In this document: positions 34,447 through 43,019 of the stretch, in pieces
Layout: every line of letters begins with the position of its first letter
Numbering within the stretch: position 1 is the stretch's first letter
Source: Jatrophihabitans_A sp035248685
GTDB lineage: Bacteria > Actinomycetota > Actinomycetes > Mycobacteriales > Jatrophihabitantaceae
Length of the DNA stretch: 64,000 bases
Reading direction: 5' to 3'
Assembly: GCA_035248685.1 (NCBI GenBank)
Contig: DATFHF010000040.1
Coordinates: 1 to 64,000 of the forward strand
The notes under the pieces: model-generated
Told to the model about the DNA's origin: nothing
Databases searched by the model: none
Seen by the model: the letters and a program-made list of their open reading frames with translations, nothing else
Position numbers and translations under genes: made by a program

Positions 34447-35937
34447 CTACTTGACCCCGATCGAAGCGAGGTAGGCCTTTATCACCGCTTGCGCCACCGG
34501 CGCCGCGGCCAGCCCGCCGGTGGTCTCGTTGCCGGCAACGCCGCCGTTGGCCAACACCACGGCCACCGCGATCCGCGGGTTGTCCGCGGGGGCGAAGCCG
34601 CTGAACCAGGCGTGCGGCGGCAATAGGTAACTGCCGTCGGCACGTTGCGGGCCGTTGTCGGCCGTCCCGGTCTTGCCGGCCACCTGAATGCCCGGGATCT
34701 GGGCAGCGGTGCCGGTTCCCTTGTTGACGACGTCGATCATCATCTGGGTTTCCAGGGTGGCCTGTTCGGAGCTCATCACCTCGTCCTGCACCTGCGGATC
34801 GGTATGGCTGAGCACGGCGAGGTTCGGTGCCTGTTCCTCCGACACCAGGTAGGGACGCATCAGCTTGCCACCATTGGCGATCGCGGCCGAGATCATCGCG
34901 GCCTCCAGCGGGGTGATCCGGACGTCCCGCTGCCCGATCGAGGACTGGGCCAGAGCGGCCTGATCCACGATGGCGCCGGTGGACGAGCCGGCCACCCGCA
35001 GCGGCACGGTGAAGTCGTTGTCGTCGATGCCGAACAGCGCCGCCTGCTGCTTGACGGTGTCGGTGCCGAGGTCCATCCCGAGCTGGGCGAACGCGGTGTT
35101 GCAGGAGATGGTCAGCGCGTGATCGAGGGTGTCGGTCTTGCCGTCGGCGCACTGCTCGCCACCGAAGTTGCGCAGCTGGGTGTTGGTCTGCGGCAAAGTC
35201 AGCGCATTCACCGCCGGAATCCGGGTCGCCGGGGTCCGGCCGTTCTTCAGGGCGGCGGCGGCGATCACCAGCTTGAACACCGATCCCGGCGGGTAGGTGA
35301 CGTCGAAGGCCCGGTTCAACAGGGGGTTGTCGGGGTCGGCGTTGTACTTCTTGTACGCGGCCTGGATGCCGTCCGGTGAATGCGAGCTGAGCAGGTTCGG
35401 GTCGTAGGAAGGCGAGCTGACCGCGGCCAGGATCGCCCCGGTGGTCGGATCCAGCGCGACCACCGCGCCGTTGCGGCCGGCCAGCGCGGCATAGGCGGCA
35501 GCCTGCGCCTGCCGGTTGATGGTCAACAGCACATTGCCGCCCCGAGTATCCCGGCCGGTCAGCAGGTTGGTCAGCCGCTGCACGAACAGCCGGTCGTCCG
35601 AGCCGGACAGCACGCTGTCCTCGGCCGATTCGATTCCGGTATTGCCGTAGTACAGCGAGTTGAACCCGGTCACCGCGGAGTACACCGGTCCGGCCGGGTA
35701 CTTGCGCAGGTACATCAGCGCGTCCTTGGTGGCCACCGACTCGGCGATCGGGGTACCCGACCCCTGGAGGACGATCGAGCCGCGCTGCTTCTTGTACTGG
35801 TCCAGCACGGTGCGCCGGTTCGCGGAGTTGTCCTTCAGCGAGTCGGCCCGGATCACCTGCACCCAGTTGAGGTTCAACACCACCGCCAGCAGCAGGACGC
35901 CGACGAACACGGTCACCCGCCGGATCGGCCGGTTCAT
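34447..35937 (-). CDS. pbpA: Class B penicillin-binding protein (PbpA)
   Basis: A 496-aa protein with an N-terminal anchor helix (VTVFVGVLLLAVVLNLNWV), a dimerisation domain and a transpeptidase with S219-V-F-K, S278-C-N and K422-T-G. It cross-links peptidoglycan together with RodA, which is encoded immediately upstream and overlaps by 4 nt. The gene order matches the conserved actinobacterial operon. Confidence 0.95.
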   Translation of the reverse strand: MNRPIRRVTVFVGVLLLAVVLNLNWVQVIRADSLKDNSANRRTVLDQYKKQRGSIVLQGSGTPIAESVATKDALMYLRKYPAGPVYSAVTGFNSLYYGNTGIESAEDSVLSGSDDRLFVQRLTNLLTGRDTRGGNVLLTINRQAQAAAYAALAGRNGAVVALDPTTGAILAAVSSPSYDPNLLSSHSPDGIQAAYKKYNADPDNPLLNRAFDVTYPPGSVFKLVIAAAALKNGRTPATRIPAVNALTLPQTNTQLRNFGGEQCADGKTDTLDHALTISCNTAFAQLGMDLGTDTVKQQAALFGIDDNDFTVPLRVAGSSTGAIVDQAALAQSSIGQRDVRITPLEAAMISAAIANGGKLMRPYLVSEEQAPNLAVLSHTDPQVQDEVMSSEQATLETQMMIDVVNKGTGTAAQIPGIQVAGKTGTADNGPQRADGSYLLPPHAWFSGFAPADNPRIAVAVVLANGGVAGNETTGGLAAAPVAQAVIKAYLASIGVK

Positions 35938-37337
35938 CGGTCACCTCCAGCGACCACGGGCACCGGTCCGCTATCGGTGGTCACCGCGGAGGGCGGCACC
36001 GACGGCGGTCGCCAAGCGGCATCGCTGACCCGGATCAGCAATGCCAGCAAGCCGAAATTGGCCACCAACGACGATCCGCCGTAGGACAGGAACGGGGTGG
36101 TCAGGCCGGTCTCCGGCAGTAGCCGGGAGATTCCACCGGCCACCACGAACAGCTGGAGGCCGAGTGAGAAGGACAGCCCGGTGACCAGCATCTTGCCGAA
36201 CGCGTCGCGTACCGCGAGCGCGGTCGCGAAGCCTCGGGAGATGAACACCAGGTACACCGCCAGGATGGCCACCAGCCCGAACAGTCCGAGTTCCTCGCCG
36301 AACGCGGACAGGATGAAGTCGGACTTGGCGACCGGCACCAGTTCCGGCCGGCCGCCACCGAGCCCGGCGCCGAACATCCCGCCGGTGCCGAGGCCGAACA
36401 GCGACTGGCTCATCTGATAACCCTGGTCCTGGGTGAAGTTGAACACGTGCAGCCAGACCTCGACCCGTTCCTTGACGGTGCCGAAGAGCTGGTAGGAGAA
36501 CAGGCAACCGCCGATGAACAGCAGCACGCCGATGATCACCCAGCTGACCCGTTCGGTGGCCACGTAGATCAGCACCACGAACAGGCCGAAGAACATCAAC
36601 GACGTTCCGAGGTCGTGATCGCGAACCAGCACCCCGATGCTGACCAGCCACGCCACTAGCACCGGGCCGAGATCCCGTCCGCGCGGCAGGTCGATGCCGA
36701 GCACCCGACGGCCGGCTAGCGACAGCACGTCCCGCTTGGCTACCAGATAGGACGAGGCAAAGACGGTCAGTACGATCTTGGCGATCTCACCGGGCTGGAT
36801 GGAGAAGCCGGCCAGCCGGATCCAGATCCGGGCGCCATTCACCTCGCTGTACTGTGCCGGCAGCACAGCCGGCAACAGCAACAGGAACAGCCCGATCAGG
36901 GCGAGGGTGTAGGCATAGCGGGAGATCGAGCGGTGGTCGCGGACCCCGATCAGCACCGCCAGAAAAACGGCCAGCCCGATGAAGGCCCACACCACCTGGC
37001 TGGCCGCCGCGACTCCCTCGTAGCGGGTGCCGTCCTCGGCCGCCTTCTGGGCCAGGCCGAGATCCAGCCGATGGATCATCATCAAACCCAGCCCGACCAG
37101 CAGCACCGCACACGGCAGCATCAGCGGGTCGGCGTAGCGGGCGAACCGGCGAATCGCCAGGTGCGCGATCACGCCGACCGCCAGGATCACCGCCGAGTAG
37201 GTCAGCACGTGGCTAGAGACCTTGTTGTTACGGGTGATCTCGACGATCGCCTCGGCGCAGCCCACCACCAGGGCGGCCGCGATGACGAACCCGAGTTCGA
37301 CGTTGCGCCGGTTGTTCAGCCGGTGGGGCGCGGTCAT
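35934..37337 (-). CDS. rodA: RodA/FtsW SEDS glycosyltransferase
   Basis: A 467-aa polytopic protein with 10-12 helices. GARIWIRLAGFSIQPGEIAK, VLVRDHDLGTSLMFFG and PETGLTTPFLSYGGSSLVANF are SEDS signatures, the last holding the conserved loop. It polymerises lipid II. The start overlaps pstP, and the stop overlaps pbpA, by 4 nt each, giving a tightly coupled synthase pair. Confidence 0.95.
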   Translation of the reverse strand: MTAPHRLNNRRNVELGFVIAAALVVGCAEAIVEITRNNKVSSHVLTYSAVILAVGVIAHLAIRRFARYADPLMLPCAVLLVGLGLMMIHRLDLGLAQKAAEDGTRYEGVAAASQVVWAFIGLAVFLAVLIGVRDHRSISRYAYTLALIGLFLLLLPAVLPAQYSEVNGARIWIRLAGFSIQPGEIAKIVLTVFASSYLVAKRDVLSLAGRRVLGIDLPRGRDLGPVLVAWLVSIGVLVRDHDLGTSLMFFGLFVVLIYVATERVSWVIIGVLLFIGGCLFSYQLFGTVKERVEVWLHVFNFTQDQGYQMSQSLFGLGTGGMFGAGLGGGRPELVPVAKSDFILSAFGEELGLFGLVAILAVYLVFISRGFATALAVRDAFGKMLVTGLSFSLGLQLFVVAGGISRLLPETGLTTPFLSYGGSSLVANFGLLALLIRVSDAAWRPPSVPPSAVTTDSGPVPVVAGGDR

Positions 37338-38677
37338 CGGCAGTCCACCGGCGGGATGGAGCTGCTGGTCGGTGAGCCGACCGGTGCCGCGCTGCCGGTC
37401 CGAGTGGGTGTCGGACTGGGCGCGGGTTTACCGGTCGCGGATTTGCTCGGCGCCGGTTTGGTCGGTGCGGTCCGGCTGTTGCTCGGGCTGGGGCTCGGAG
37501 TTTGGGACGAGCAGAGCGGCTTGAGTTGGTCGGCCAGCCGGGCCACGATCGCGCGGGCGTCCGCGCGGCTGTTGGCGGTGATGCCGTTGACCACCTGCCC
37601 GGCCGCGGACGGGGTTAGGTCTGAGATCCGCAGGTCGCTGTTCTCGATGACCGAGTACAGGCTGACCGGGCCGAACCGCGCGTTTACCCCGCGGAACACG
37701 GCCACTTCGTTGCCGGCCTTACCGACAAAGTACTGGGTCTGGGTCCAGGAGTAGCCGCTGACCGCCGCGGCCAACAGCAGCAGCACGATCAGGACGGTGA
37801 CCACCAACCGGCGCCGGCTGCGACGGCCGGCCAGCAACACCGGGGCGGCCCGCTCGGGATGGGAGATCCGGGCCGCTCGGCCGGCCGGGGTGTCGGCCGT
37901 GGACTCGGCCACCTGAGCCTGGTCGACCACCGCGCCACCGACGATCGGCAGGTCGTCACCCTGCCGATCGTCAACCACGTCGGCCACGATGCAGGTCACG
38001 TTGTCCGGACCGCCGCCGCGCAGTGCCAGCTCGATCAACCGGTCGGCGCAGGCCTGCGGCGTGCCGCCCGACAACGCCTCGAGCAGAGTGGGCGCGGTTA
38101 CTACGTCGCTCAGGCCGTCGCTACACAGCAGGTAACGGTCACCCTTGCGGGCCTCTCGGATCGAGATGTCGGGGTCGATGTCCGACCCGTCCAACGCGCG
38201 CAGGATCATCGACCGGCGCGGGTGGTGCGAGGCCTCCTCGGCGGTCAGCTTGCCGGCGTCCACCAGCGACTGCACGTAGGTGTCGTCGTGGGTGATCTGG
38301 CTGAGCTGGCCGCCCCGCAGCAGGTAGGCCCGCGAATCACCCACGTGCACCAGGGCGATCCGGCTGCCCGCGAACCGGATTGCGGTGAGCGTGGTGCCCA
38401 TGCCACGCAGCGCCGGGTCCTTGCGCACCGCGTGCGCGAGCGCTGCCGTTGCTTCGTCGATCCGGCCGCGCAGTGCTCCGATCAGGTCGCCGATCGGACG
38501 ATCCTCGTCCAGTTCCTCGACGCTGCCGATCACGATCTTGGACGCGACCTCGCCGGCGGCGTGCCCGCCCATCCCGTCGGCGATGGCAAGCAGTCGGGGA
38601 CCGGCGTAGACCGAGTCCTCGTTGTTGCCGCGCACCAGGCCACGATCCGAGCGCACCGCGTACTTCAAGGTCAGCAC
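37334..38677 (-). CDS. pstP: PP2C-type Ser/Thr phosphatase
   Basis: A 447-aa protein with a GTG start at 38677. The catalytic domain (residues 1-240) has SDRGLVRGNNEDS, AIADGMGGHAAGE, HVGDSRAYL and LCSDGLSDV, the metal-binding Asp set. A transmembrane helix (~298-318) and an extracellular domain with Pro/Ser tail follow. It reverses PknB phosphorylation. The start overlaps a repeat-derived mini-ORF that bridges from fhaB. Confidence 0.95.
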   Translation of the reverse strand: MLTLKYAVRSDRGLVRGNNEDSVYAGPRLLAIADGMGGHAAGEVASKIVIGSVEELDEDRPIGDLIGALRGRIDEATAALAHAVRKDPALRGMGTTLTAIRFAGSRIALVHVGDSRAYLLRGGQLSQITHDDTYVQSLVDAGKLTAEEASHHPRRSMILRALDGSDIDPDISIREARKGDRYLLCSDGLSDVVTAPTLLEALSGGTPQACADRLIELALRGGGPDNVTCIVADVVDDRQGDDLPIVGGAVVDQAQVAESTADTPAGRAARISHPERAAPVLLAGRRSRRRLVVTVLIVLLLLAAAVSGYSWTQTQYFVGKAGNEVAVFRGVNARFGPVSLYSVIENSDLRISDLTPSAAGQVVNGITANSRADARAIVARLADQLKPLCSSQTPSPSPSNSRTAPTKPAPSKSATGKPAPSPTPTRTGSAAPVGSPTSSSIPPVDCR

Positions 38678-38733
38678 GGCGCGCTCTTGCCGCTCATCGA
38701 TGCTTGACGCTTCTTCGCGCGAGCGCTCATCGC
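38671..38733 (-). repeat. Coupling repeat copy F between fhaB and pstP, with 19-aa mini-ORF
   Basis: The ATG at 38730 overlaps the fhaB stop (ATGA). The 20-codon ORF begins MSARAKKRQAS and stops at 38671-38673, just past the pstP GTG. Its second half (MSGKSAPC) starts with a degraded second copy of the repeat (about 38683-38699). The repeat thus sits inside a core housekeeping operon. Confidence 0.7.
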
Positions 38734-39203
38734 AATTCCATGGCGGTCTTGCCGATCCGGATGAGGACGCCGGCCTCGAGCGGTACCGGCCCGGTGACCT
38801 TGGTCTGGCCGATATAGGTGCCGTTGGTCGAGCCCAGATCTTCTAGGTACCAGACACCGTTGGTCTCGCTGATCCGGGCGTGCCGGGTGGAGGCGTAGTC
38901 GTCGGTGAGCACCAGCGTCGAGTCGTTGGCCCGTCCGATCAGAATGGGTTTGCCGGTCAAGGCAATCCGGGTGCCGGCCAACGCCCCCTCGGTCACGATC
39001 AGTTGGGACAGCGCCCCGCGGGCCGGCCGGTTCTCACCGGAGTTCAACCGGCGAGACCGCTTCGGCCGGGCAGCCACCGCCACCCGAGGAGCTCCCGAGG
39101 TCCGCAGCTCGGTACGGATCACCCGGACCATGCCGTAGATGAACAGCCAAAGCAGCGCCAGGAAACCAAAGCGCATCAGCTGAATCGCCAGCGGAGAGGT
39201 CAA
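38727..39203 (-). CDS. fhaB: FHA-domain membrane protein
   Basis: A 158-aa protein. An N-terminal transmembrane helix (LMRFGFLALLWLFIYGMV) is followed by a basic linker and an FHA domain (IGRANDSTLVLTDDYASTRHA, YLEDLGSTNGTYIG) that binds phosphothreonine. FhaB/FipA links PknB signalling to division. It overlaps fhaA by 4 nt and is coupled to pstP through the repeat mini-ORF. Confidence 0.93.
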   Translation of the reverse strand: MTSPLAIQLMRFGFLALLWLFIYGMVRVIRTELRTSGAPRVAVAARPKRSRRLNSGENRPARGALSQLIVTEGALAGTRIALTGKPILIGRANDSTLVLTDDYASTRHARISETNGVWYLEDLGSTNGTYIGQTKVTGPVPLEAGVLIRIGKTAMELR

Positions 39204-40084
39204 GAGGTGTCCTCGTGGAAGACCAGCCGGGTGTGGCCGACCCGGATGACATCCCCGTGCTGCAACTGCTGGCTCTGTATCGAATGCCCGTTCACCGAGG
39301 TGCCGTTGGTGGAGCCGAGGTCGTACACCGTGGCATGGCCGTCGACGACATGCACGTCGGCGTGCCGGCGGGAGACTCCCTGGTCCATCAACTGCAGGTC
39401 GGAGTCCGCGCCCCGGCCGACGATGTTGCTGCCGGTGCGAAGTTCGAGGTGCCGGGGGGTGCCGTCGACCACCAGCTCGGCCCGGTAGGCCCGCCGGCGG
39501 GGCGGTTCGGCATACGGCGGCGGTTCGTAGCCGGTCGGCTGGGGGTAGCCGGCTGGCTGGTGGCCGGCCGGCATGGCCGGCGGGTGCGCGTTGGGCGGCT
39601 GGACGCCCGGCAGCTGGCCAGGCACGCTGCCGTAGGGCTGGACGTACTCGTCAGGACGGCCCTGCACCACCGGCATCGACATCGAGTCCATCGGTCGGCG
39701 CCGGGGCGGGGCCTGCGGCTCCATTCGAGACGCCACGCCGAACACCCCGGTGTGCAGCGCCTCGTCCCGGGCCAGGTACACCTCGATATCGCCGATGGTG
39801 GCCAGCCGGTGTTCGTCCAGATATTCCTGGACCAGTTCGGCCAGCGATCGGGTGAGCTGCACCTCCCAGGGCGCCAGCCGCTCGTAGTCGGAGGTGCCGA
39901 GGGTGACCCGGTAGCGGTTGGGTGCCAGCACCTGGCCGTTGCCCATCACCGCCTTCTTGTCCATCGCCTCCCGCTGGAGCGCATTGCCGATCTCGACCGG
40001 CTCCACCTGCCCCTTGAACACCCGGGCGAAGGCAGAACCGACCATGCCTTCCAGCCGGCGTTCGAAGCGCTGGGCGAGGCTCAT
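39200..40084 (-). CDS. fhaA: DUF3662 + FHA domain protein
   Basis: A 294-aa protein from ATG 40084, with AGGAGG about 9 nt upstream. The N-terminal DUF3662 (RFERRLEGMVGSAFARVFKG) is followed by a Pro/Gly/Tyr-rich linker and a C-terminal FHA (IVGRGADSDLQLMDQGVSRR, YDLGSTNGTSVNG). In mycobacteria FhaA binds phosphorylated MviN and restrains wall synthesis. It is the first gene of the operon, with a shared divergent promoter region facing the tRNA. Confidence 0.94.
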   Translation of the reverse strand: MSLAQRFERRLEGMVGSAFARVFKGQVEPVEIGNALQREAMDKKAVMGNGQVLAPNRYRVTLGTSDYERLAPWEVQLTRSLAELVQEYLDEHRLATIGDIEVYLARDEALHTGVFGVASRMEPQAPPRRRPMDSMSMPVVQGRPDEYVQPYGSVPGQLPGVQPPNAHPPAMPAGHQPAGYPQPTGYEPPPYAEPPRRRAYRAELVVDGTPRHLELRTGSNIVGRGADSDLQLMDQGVSRRHADVHVVDGHATVYDLGSTNGTSVNGHSIQSQQLQHGDVIRVGHTRLVFHEDTS

Positions 40085-40298
40085 CGGACGGTTCCTCCTC
40101 TCCTCGGCTCGCGTCGCGGCGGCCTTGGGGCCGACCTGCCGCTGGCTGCTCGACGGTTGCACGGTGGCGCGGTTGCTGCCCCTGGGGCCTGCCCAGGCGG
40201 TGGCGGACGCGTCCATGATGGTATCCGCGCGGGCCTAGCAGGCCGACAGGAGCGTCAACTGTGTCGTGCTAACCTATGACGTCTTTTCAAGACGCCTA

Positions 40299-40381
40299 GC
40301 GCAAGTGGCGGAATGGCAGACGCGCACGGTTCAGGTCCGTGTGTCCGTAAGGACGTGGGGGTTCAACTCCCCCCTTGCGCA
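40299..40381 (+). tRNA. tRNA-Leu (anticodon CAG)
   Basis: Acceptor arm GCGCAAG (40299-40305) pairs with CTTGCGC (40374-40380), with discriminator A40381. The anticodon stem CACGG/CCGTG encloses loop TTCAGGT, giving CAG. A long variable arm, typical of class II tRNA-Leu, and the T-loop GTTCAACTC are present. CCA is not encoded. A TAACCT -10 and a GTCTT/AAGAC stem (40281-40293) lie upstream. Confidence 0.95.
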
Positions 40382-40390
40382 CTTTTCAGC

Positions 40391-41695
40391 TCACCAGCCT
40401 TCCATTCGTACCTGGCCGAAACGCCCTTCCAGGTCGCGCATGGCGGCCCACACCTCATCGGTCGGCACGCTAGAAGCACCCGGCGGGTTGACCAGCACCG
40501 GCGCGCCGGGGCCCATCAGGTTACGCAGCCGATCGGCCTCTGCCGGGCTGCTGGTAGCGAACGCGATGACGGTAGACAGCGGAGCGCCGCCGCCCGCGAC
40601 GTGCGCGAGCGTATCTGCGCTGGCGCTGGACAAGCCGACCGCGACGTTGTGCTGGCGCGCGACCCGAGCGACCGCGCCCAGCCGCGACGCCAGGCCACCC
40701 GGCACGCTGATGCCCTCCGGCAGATCCACGTGCAGCAAGCGGGGAAAGTCGACTCGTGAGCTGAACTGGGTCAGCACCTGCAGGGTGGACAGCACGGTGC
40801 CGATCTGGGGTGGGCTGGGCACCGCCAGCACGGTTACGTACCCGGGTTCGACGAGGTCGTCCCGCGAACCGGAAAATAAGTCGGACCAACCGCTGCTTCG
40901 GGACAGGCTCCCGAAGGTTTCCCACAGCCCACCTAGGCCGATGGCGCCGCGCATGAGTTCTTCGAGTCCGGGCAGCTGCCCTGCCGAGCGATGTAGCACT
41001 CGGACGTTTTTCCCAAGCCCGGTCGCCCGGACGGCGAGCTGACCGGACAGGTCTAGCAGCACCACGCCTACGCCGCGGGCGGCGGCATCCTGTGCCACGC
41101 TCAGCGCCAGTCGAGCCCGCTGCTCCGGCTCGCCGAGGATCGCGAACAGTGGGCTCTTGCCGGCCCGGACCGCCGCGTGCGGGTCGAACGAGACTTCGGC
41201 ACCGTCCAGGGTCACCCCGATCCGGCAGTCAGCATCGTCGCCGAGGCCGGACGGCTCGGTTGTCGGTTGCGGTTGCTCGCCGAGGTCCGGCTCGGCATCG
41301 CTCGGCTCGCTGGATGGGTCGGCTTCGGTGGCGGGCCGGGGGGCTCGCACGGTGGCCCGAGCTGCCGACATGAAGCCGGCCTCCCAGGCCAGCGCCTGCT
41401 CGTGGGTCAGCGCATAGAGATCGTCTGGAAGCAGCTCGGCCGGAATATCGGCTAGCCGCTGATCCCGAAGCAGCGTCAACAGGCCGGCCGGCGGTGCCGT
41501 TGTGGCCCACCGGATGCCCGCCTCCCAGCCGCGTTGGAACTGGCTGGTTATCGGCTCGTTGAATCCAGGCGCCGCGCCTTCGGCTGCTTCGACGGCGGCC
41601 AGCAACGCCCGCTGGCAGATCTCGGACACCGGCAGCCGGGCGGCCTTGACCCGGCGCTCCAGATCGTCGGAAAGGTAGACGTTCGCACGACCCAT
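40391..41695 (-). CDS. Ribbon-helix-helix-like protein with degenerate HerA/FtsK-like ATPase fold
   Basis: A 434-aa protein from ATG 41695 (GGAG 6 nt upstream). Residues 1-45 (NVYLSDDLERRVKAARLPVSE) resemble a CopG/RHH DNA-binding module. After a Pro/Glu/Asp-rich linker (~115-160), the C-terminal ~270 residues look like a P-loop fold with GKSPLFAILG in place of a Walker A and GVGVVLLDLSG as Walker B. The key Gly-Lys-Thr/Ser geometry is altered. It ends 9 nt from the tRNA-Leu 3' end. No function is assigned; a DNA-binding conjugation or defence-type protein is possible. Confidence 0.65.
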   Translation of the reverse strand: MGRANVYLSDDLERRVKAARLPVSEICQRALLAAVEAAEGAAPGFNEPITSQFQRGWEAGIRWATTAPPAGLLTLLRDQRLADIPAELLPDDLYALTHEQALAWEAGFMSAARATVRAPRPATEADPSSEPSDAEPDLGEQPQPTTEPSGLGDDADCRIGVTLDGAEVSFDPHAAVRAGKSPLFAILGEPEQRARLALSVAQDAAARGVGVVLLDLSGQLAVRATGLGKNVRVLHRSAGQLPGLEELMRGAIGLGGLWETFGSLSRSSGWSDLFSGSRDDLVEPGYVTVLAVPSPPQIGTVLSTLQVLTQFSSRVDFPRLLHVDLPEGISVPGGLASRLGAVARVARQHNVAVGLSSASADTLAHVAGGGAPLSTVIAFATSSPAEADRLRNLMGPGAPVLVNPPGASSVPTDEVWAAMRDLEGRFGQVRMEGW

Positions 41696-41776
41696 CACAG
41701 GCTCCCTTGCTCGTATACGCAGGTATGCACACAGTCTACGTACGCGCTCAGTTTTGGTAGCTCAGCAAGTACCCGA

Positions 41777-41792
41777 TTATCGGATCTGATAA
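41777..41792. promoter_or_regulatory. Operator palindrome over a leaderless promoter
   Basis: TTATCGGATCTGATAA is a 16-bp near-palindrome (one mismatched pair). The hexamer TAACAT (41790-41795) is a good -10 placed 6 nt before ATG 41802, which has no ribosome binding site, so the mRNA is probably leaderless. The HTH protein of the pair is the obvious candidate repressor. Confidence 0.6.
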
Positions 41793-41801
41793 CATCGGCG
41801 C

Positions 41802-42560
41802 ATGGCGCGCCACCAGCCGGCTGCGGAACAGCCTGGACCTGTTCGGGTTGAGCATTCGGACCGGGTTAGCGAGCCTGAGTTCGAGCAGGTACTGGAATCG
41901 GCCGCCCGGCTGCAACGGTTGGTTCCAGATGCGGTACTCGTCGGGGGAACCGCCGCCGCACTACACGCCGGGCATCGGCTGTCCTATGACCACGATCATG
42001 ACCATGCCGATCTGCAAGACAGATTCGAGGCCGTACTTGACGACATCGAGGACGACGAGAGCTGGCGTCTGAACCGGATGACCCCCGGCAAGATCATCCT
42101 CGGCGAGTTGGGCGGCATCGAGACCGGGGTTCGTCAGATGCGCCGGTCTCGGCCGCTGGAGGTGGTACAGGTCGAGCTGCCCTCCGGCTCCATCCTCACT
42201 GTGCCGACCATCGAGGAAGCGTTGCGGATCAAGGCATTCCTGGTCGTTCAGCGCAACCAGGTGCGTGACTACCTCGACACCGCCGCGCTATCGGACCGAA
42301 TGGGCCTTGACCATGCGGCCGGGGTACTGGTGAGTATCGACAAGTACTACGCGGATCAGCGAGCCGGAGATGAGGCGGTGGCCAGCCAGCTCGCCCGTCA
42401 ACTCGCCGACCCGCGCCCGAAGGACAGCCGGACGCTGACTCAGCTGCAGCGGTACAAGGGCCTTGCTGAGCGCTGGACAACGTGGGACGAAGTCCGGTCG
42501 GTCTTGAGCCAACTCGCCGCGGCGATGCTTTCCGAGGCCGAAGCGGAGGCAGGCCGATGA
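41802..42560 (+). CDS. Nucleotidyltransferase-fold protein (AbiEii-like, toxin candidate)
   Basis: A 252-aa protein. LVGGTAAALHAGHRLSYDHD, continuing with HDHAD, matches the GG...D-x-D core of the DUF1814/AbiEii nucleotidyltransferases, with a helical C-terminal part. The following gene starts on the ATGA overlap and encodes an HTH protein. This layout is typical of a toxin-antitoxin or abortive-infection pair. AbiEii-like toxins transfer nucleotides to tRNA or other targets; the exact target is not shown here. Confidence 0.75.
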   Translation: MARHQPAAEQPGPVRVEHSDRVSEPEFEQVLESAARLQRLVPDAVLVGGTAAALHAGHRLSYDHDHDHADLQDRFEAVLDDIEDDESWRLNRMTPGKIILGELGGIETGVRQMRRSRPLEVVQVELPSGSILTVPTIEEALRIKAFLVVQRNQVRDYLDTAALSDRMGLDHAAGVLVSIDKYYADQRAGDEAVASQLARQLADPRPKDSRTLTQLQRYKGLAERWTTWDEVRSVLSQLAAAMLSEAEAEAGR

Positions 42561-43015
42561 CGTCCCGGCTGAAGTTCCGCAACCTCGACGTCGACCCGGC
42601 AGCGCCGGTGTCGAACTGGCCGGACCAGGGCATCCAAGCGGCGCTGGAGCGAGGTTCGCTCAGCGACTACCGCCGTATCGCCGCCGAGATTCGAAGCGAT
42701 CCCTGGGGTGACGTCGCCCGCCGGGTCGAACGGGTGCTGGGCTATACCAATCCGTACGGAACCGGCGCCCTGTTCCGGCAGGTCATCACCAATTACCGGG
42801 CGCAAGCCGAGGCCACAGCCAGGGCTGAGGTGGCCCGACAACTGGCAGCGGCGCTCGCCGCGTCCGGCCTGAGCCAGGCCGCATTCGCCGCAAGGTTGGG
42901 CACCTCGCCGTCGCGAATGTCGACCTACCTGCGTGGTGTGGTCACCCCGTCGGCCAGCTTGCTCATTCGAGCGCAGCAGCTGAGCGCGCGAGCGGCCCGG
43001 CCCGAAACCGGCTGA
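42557..43015 (+). CDS. XRE-type HTH protein (antitoxin candidate)
   Basis: A 152-aa protein from ATG 42557. The first ~90 residues are a family-specific helical part. The C-terminal HTH (LSQAAFAARLGTSPSRMSTY) followed by LRGVVTPSASLL is a Cro/XRE helix-turn-helix. Overlap with the nucleotidyltransferase gene by 4 nt implies cotranslation. It may neutralise the toxin and autorepress through the palindrome at 41777. Confidence 0.78.
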   Translation: MTSRLKFRNLDVDPAAPVSNWPDQGIQAALERGSLSDYRRIAAEIRSDPWGDVARRVERVLGYTNPYGTGALFRQVITNYRAQAEATARAEVARQLAAALAASGLSQAAFAARLGTSPSRMSTYLRGVVTPSASLLIRAQQLSARAARPETG

Positions 43016-43019
43016 CCGG

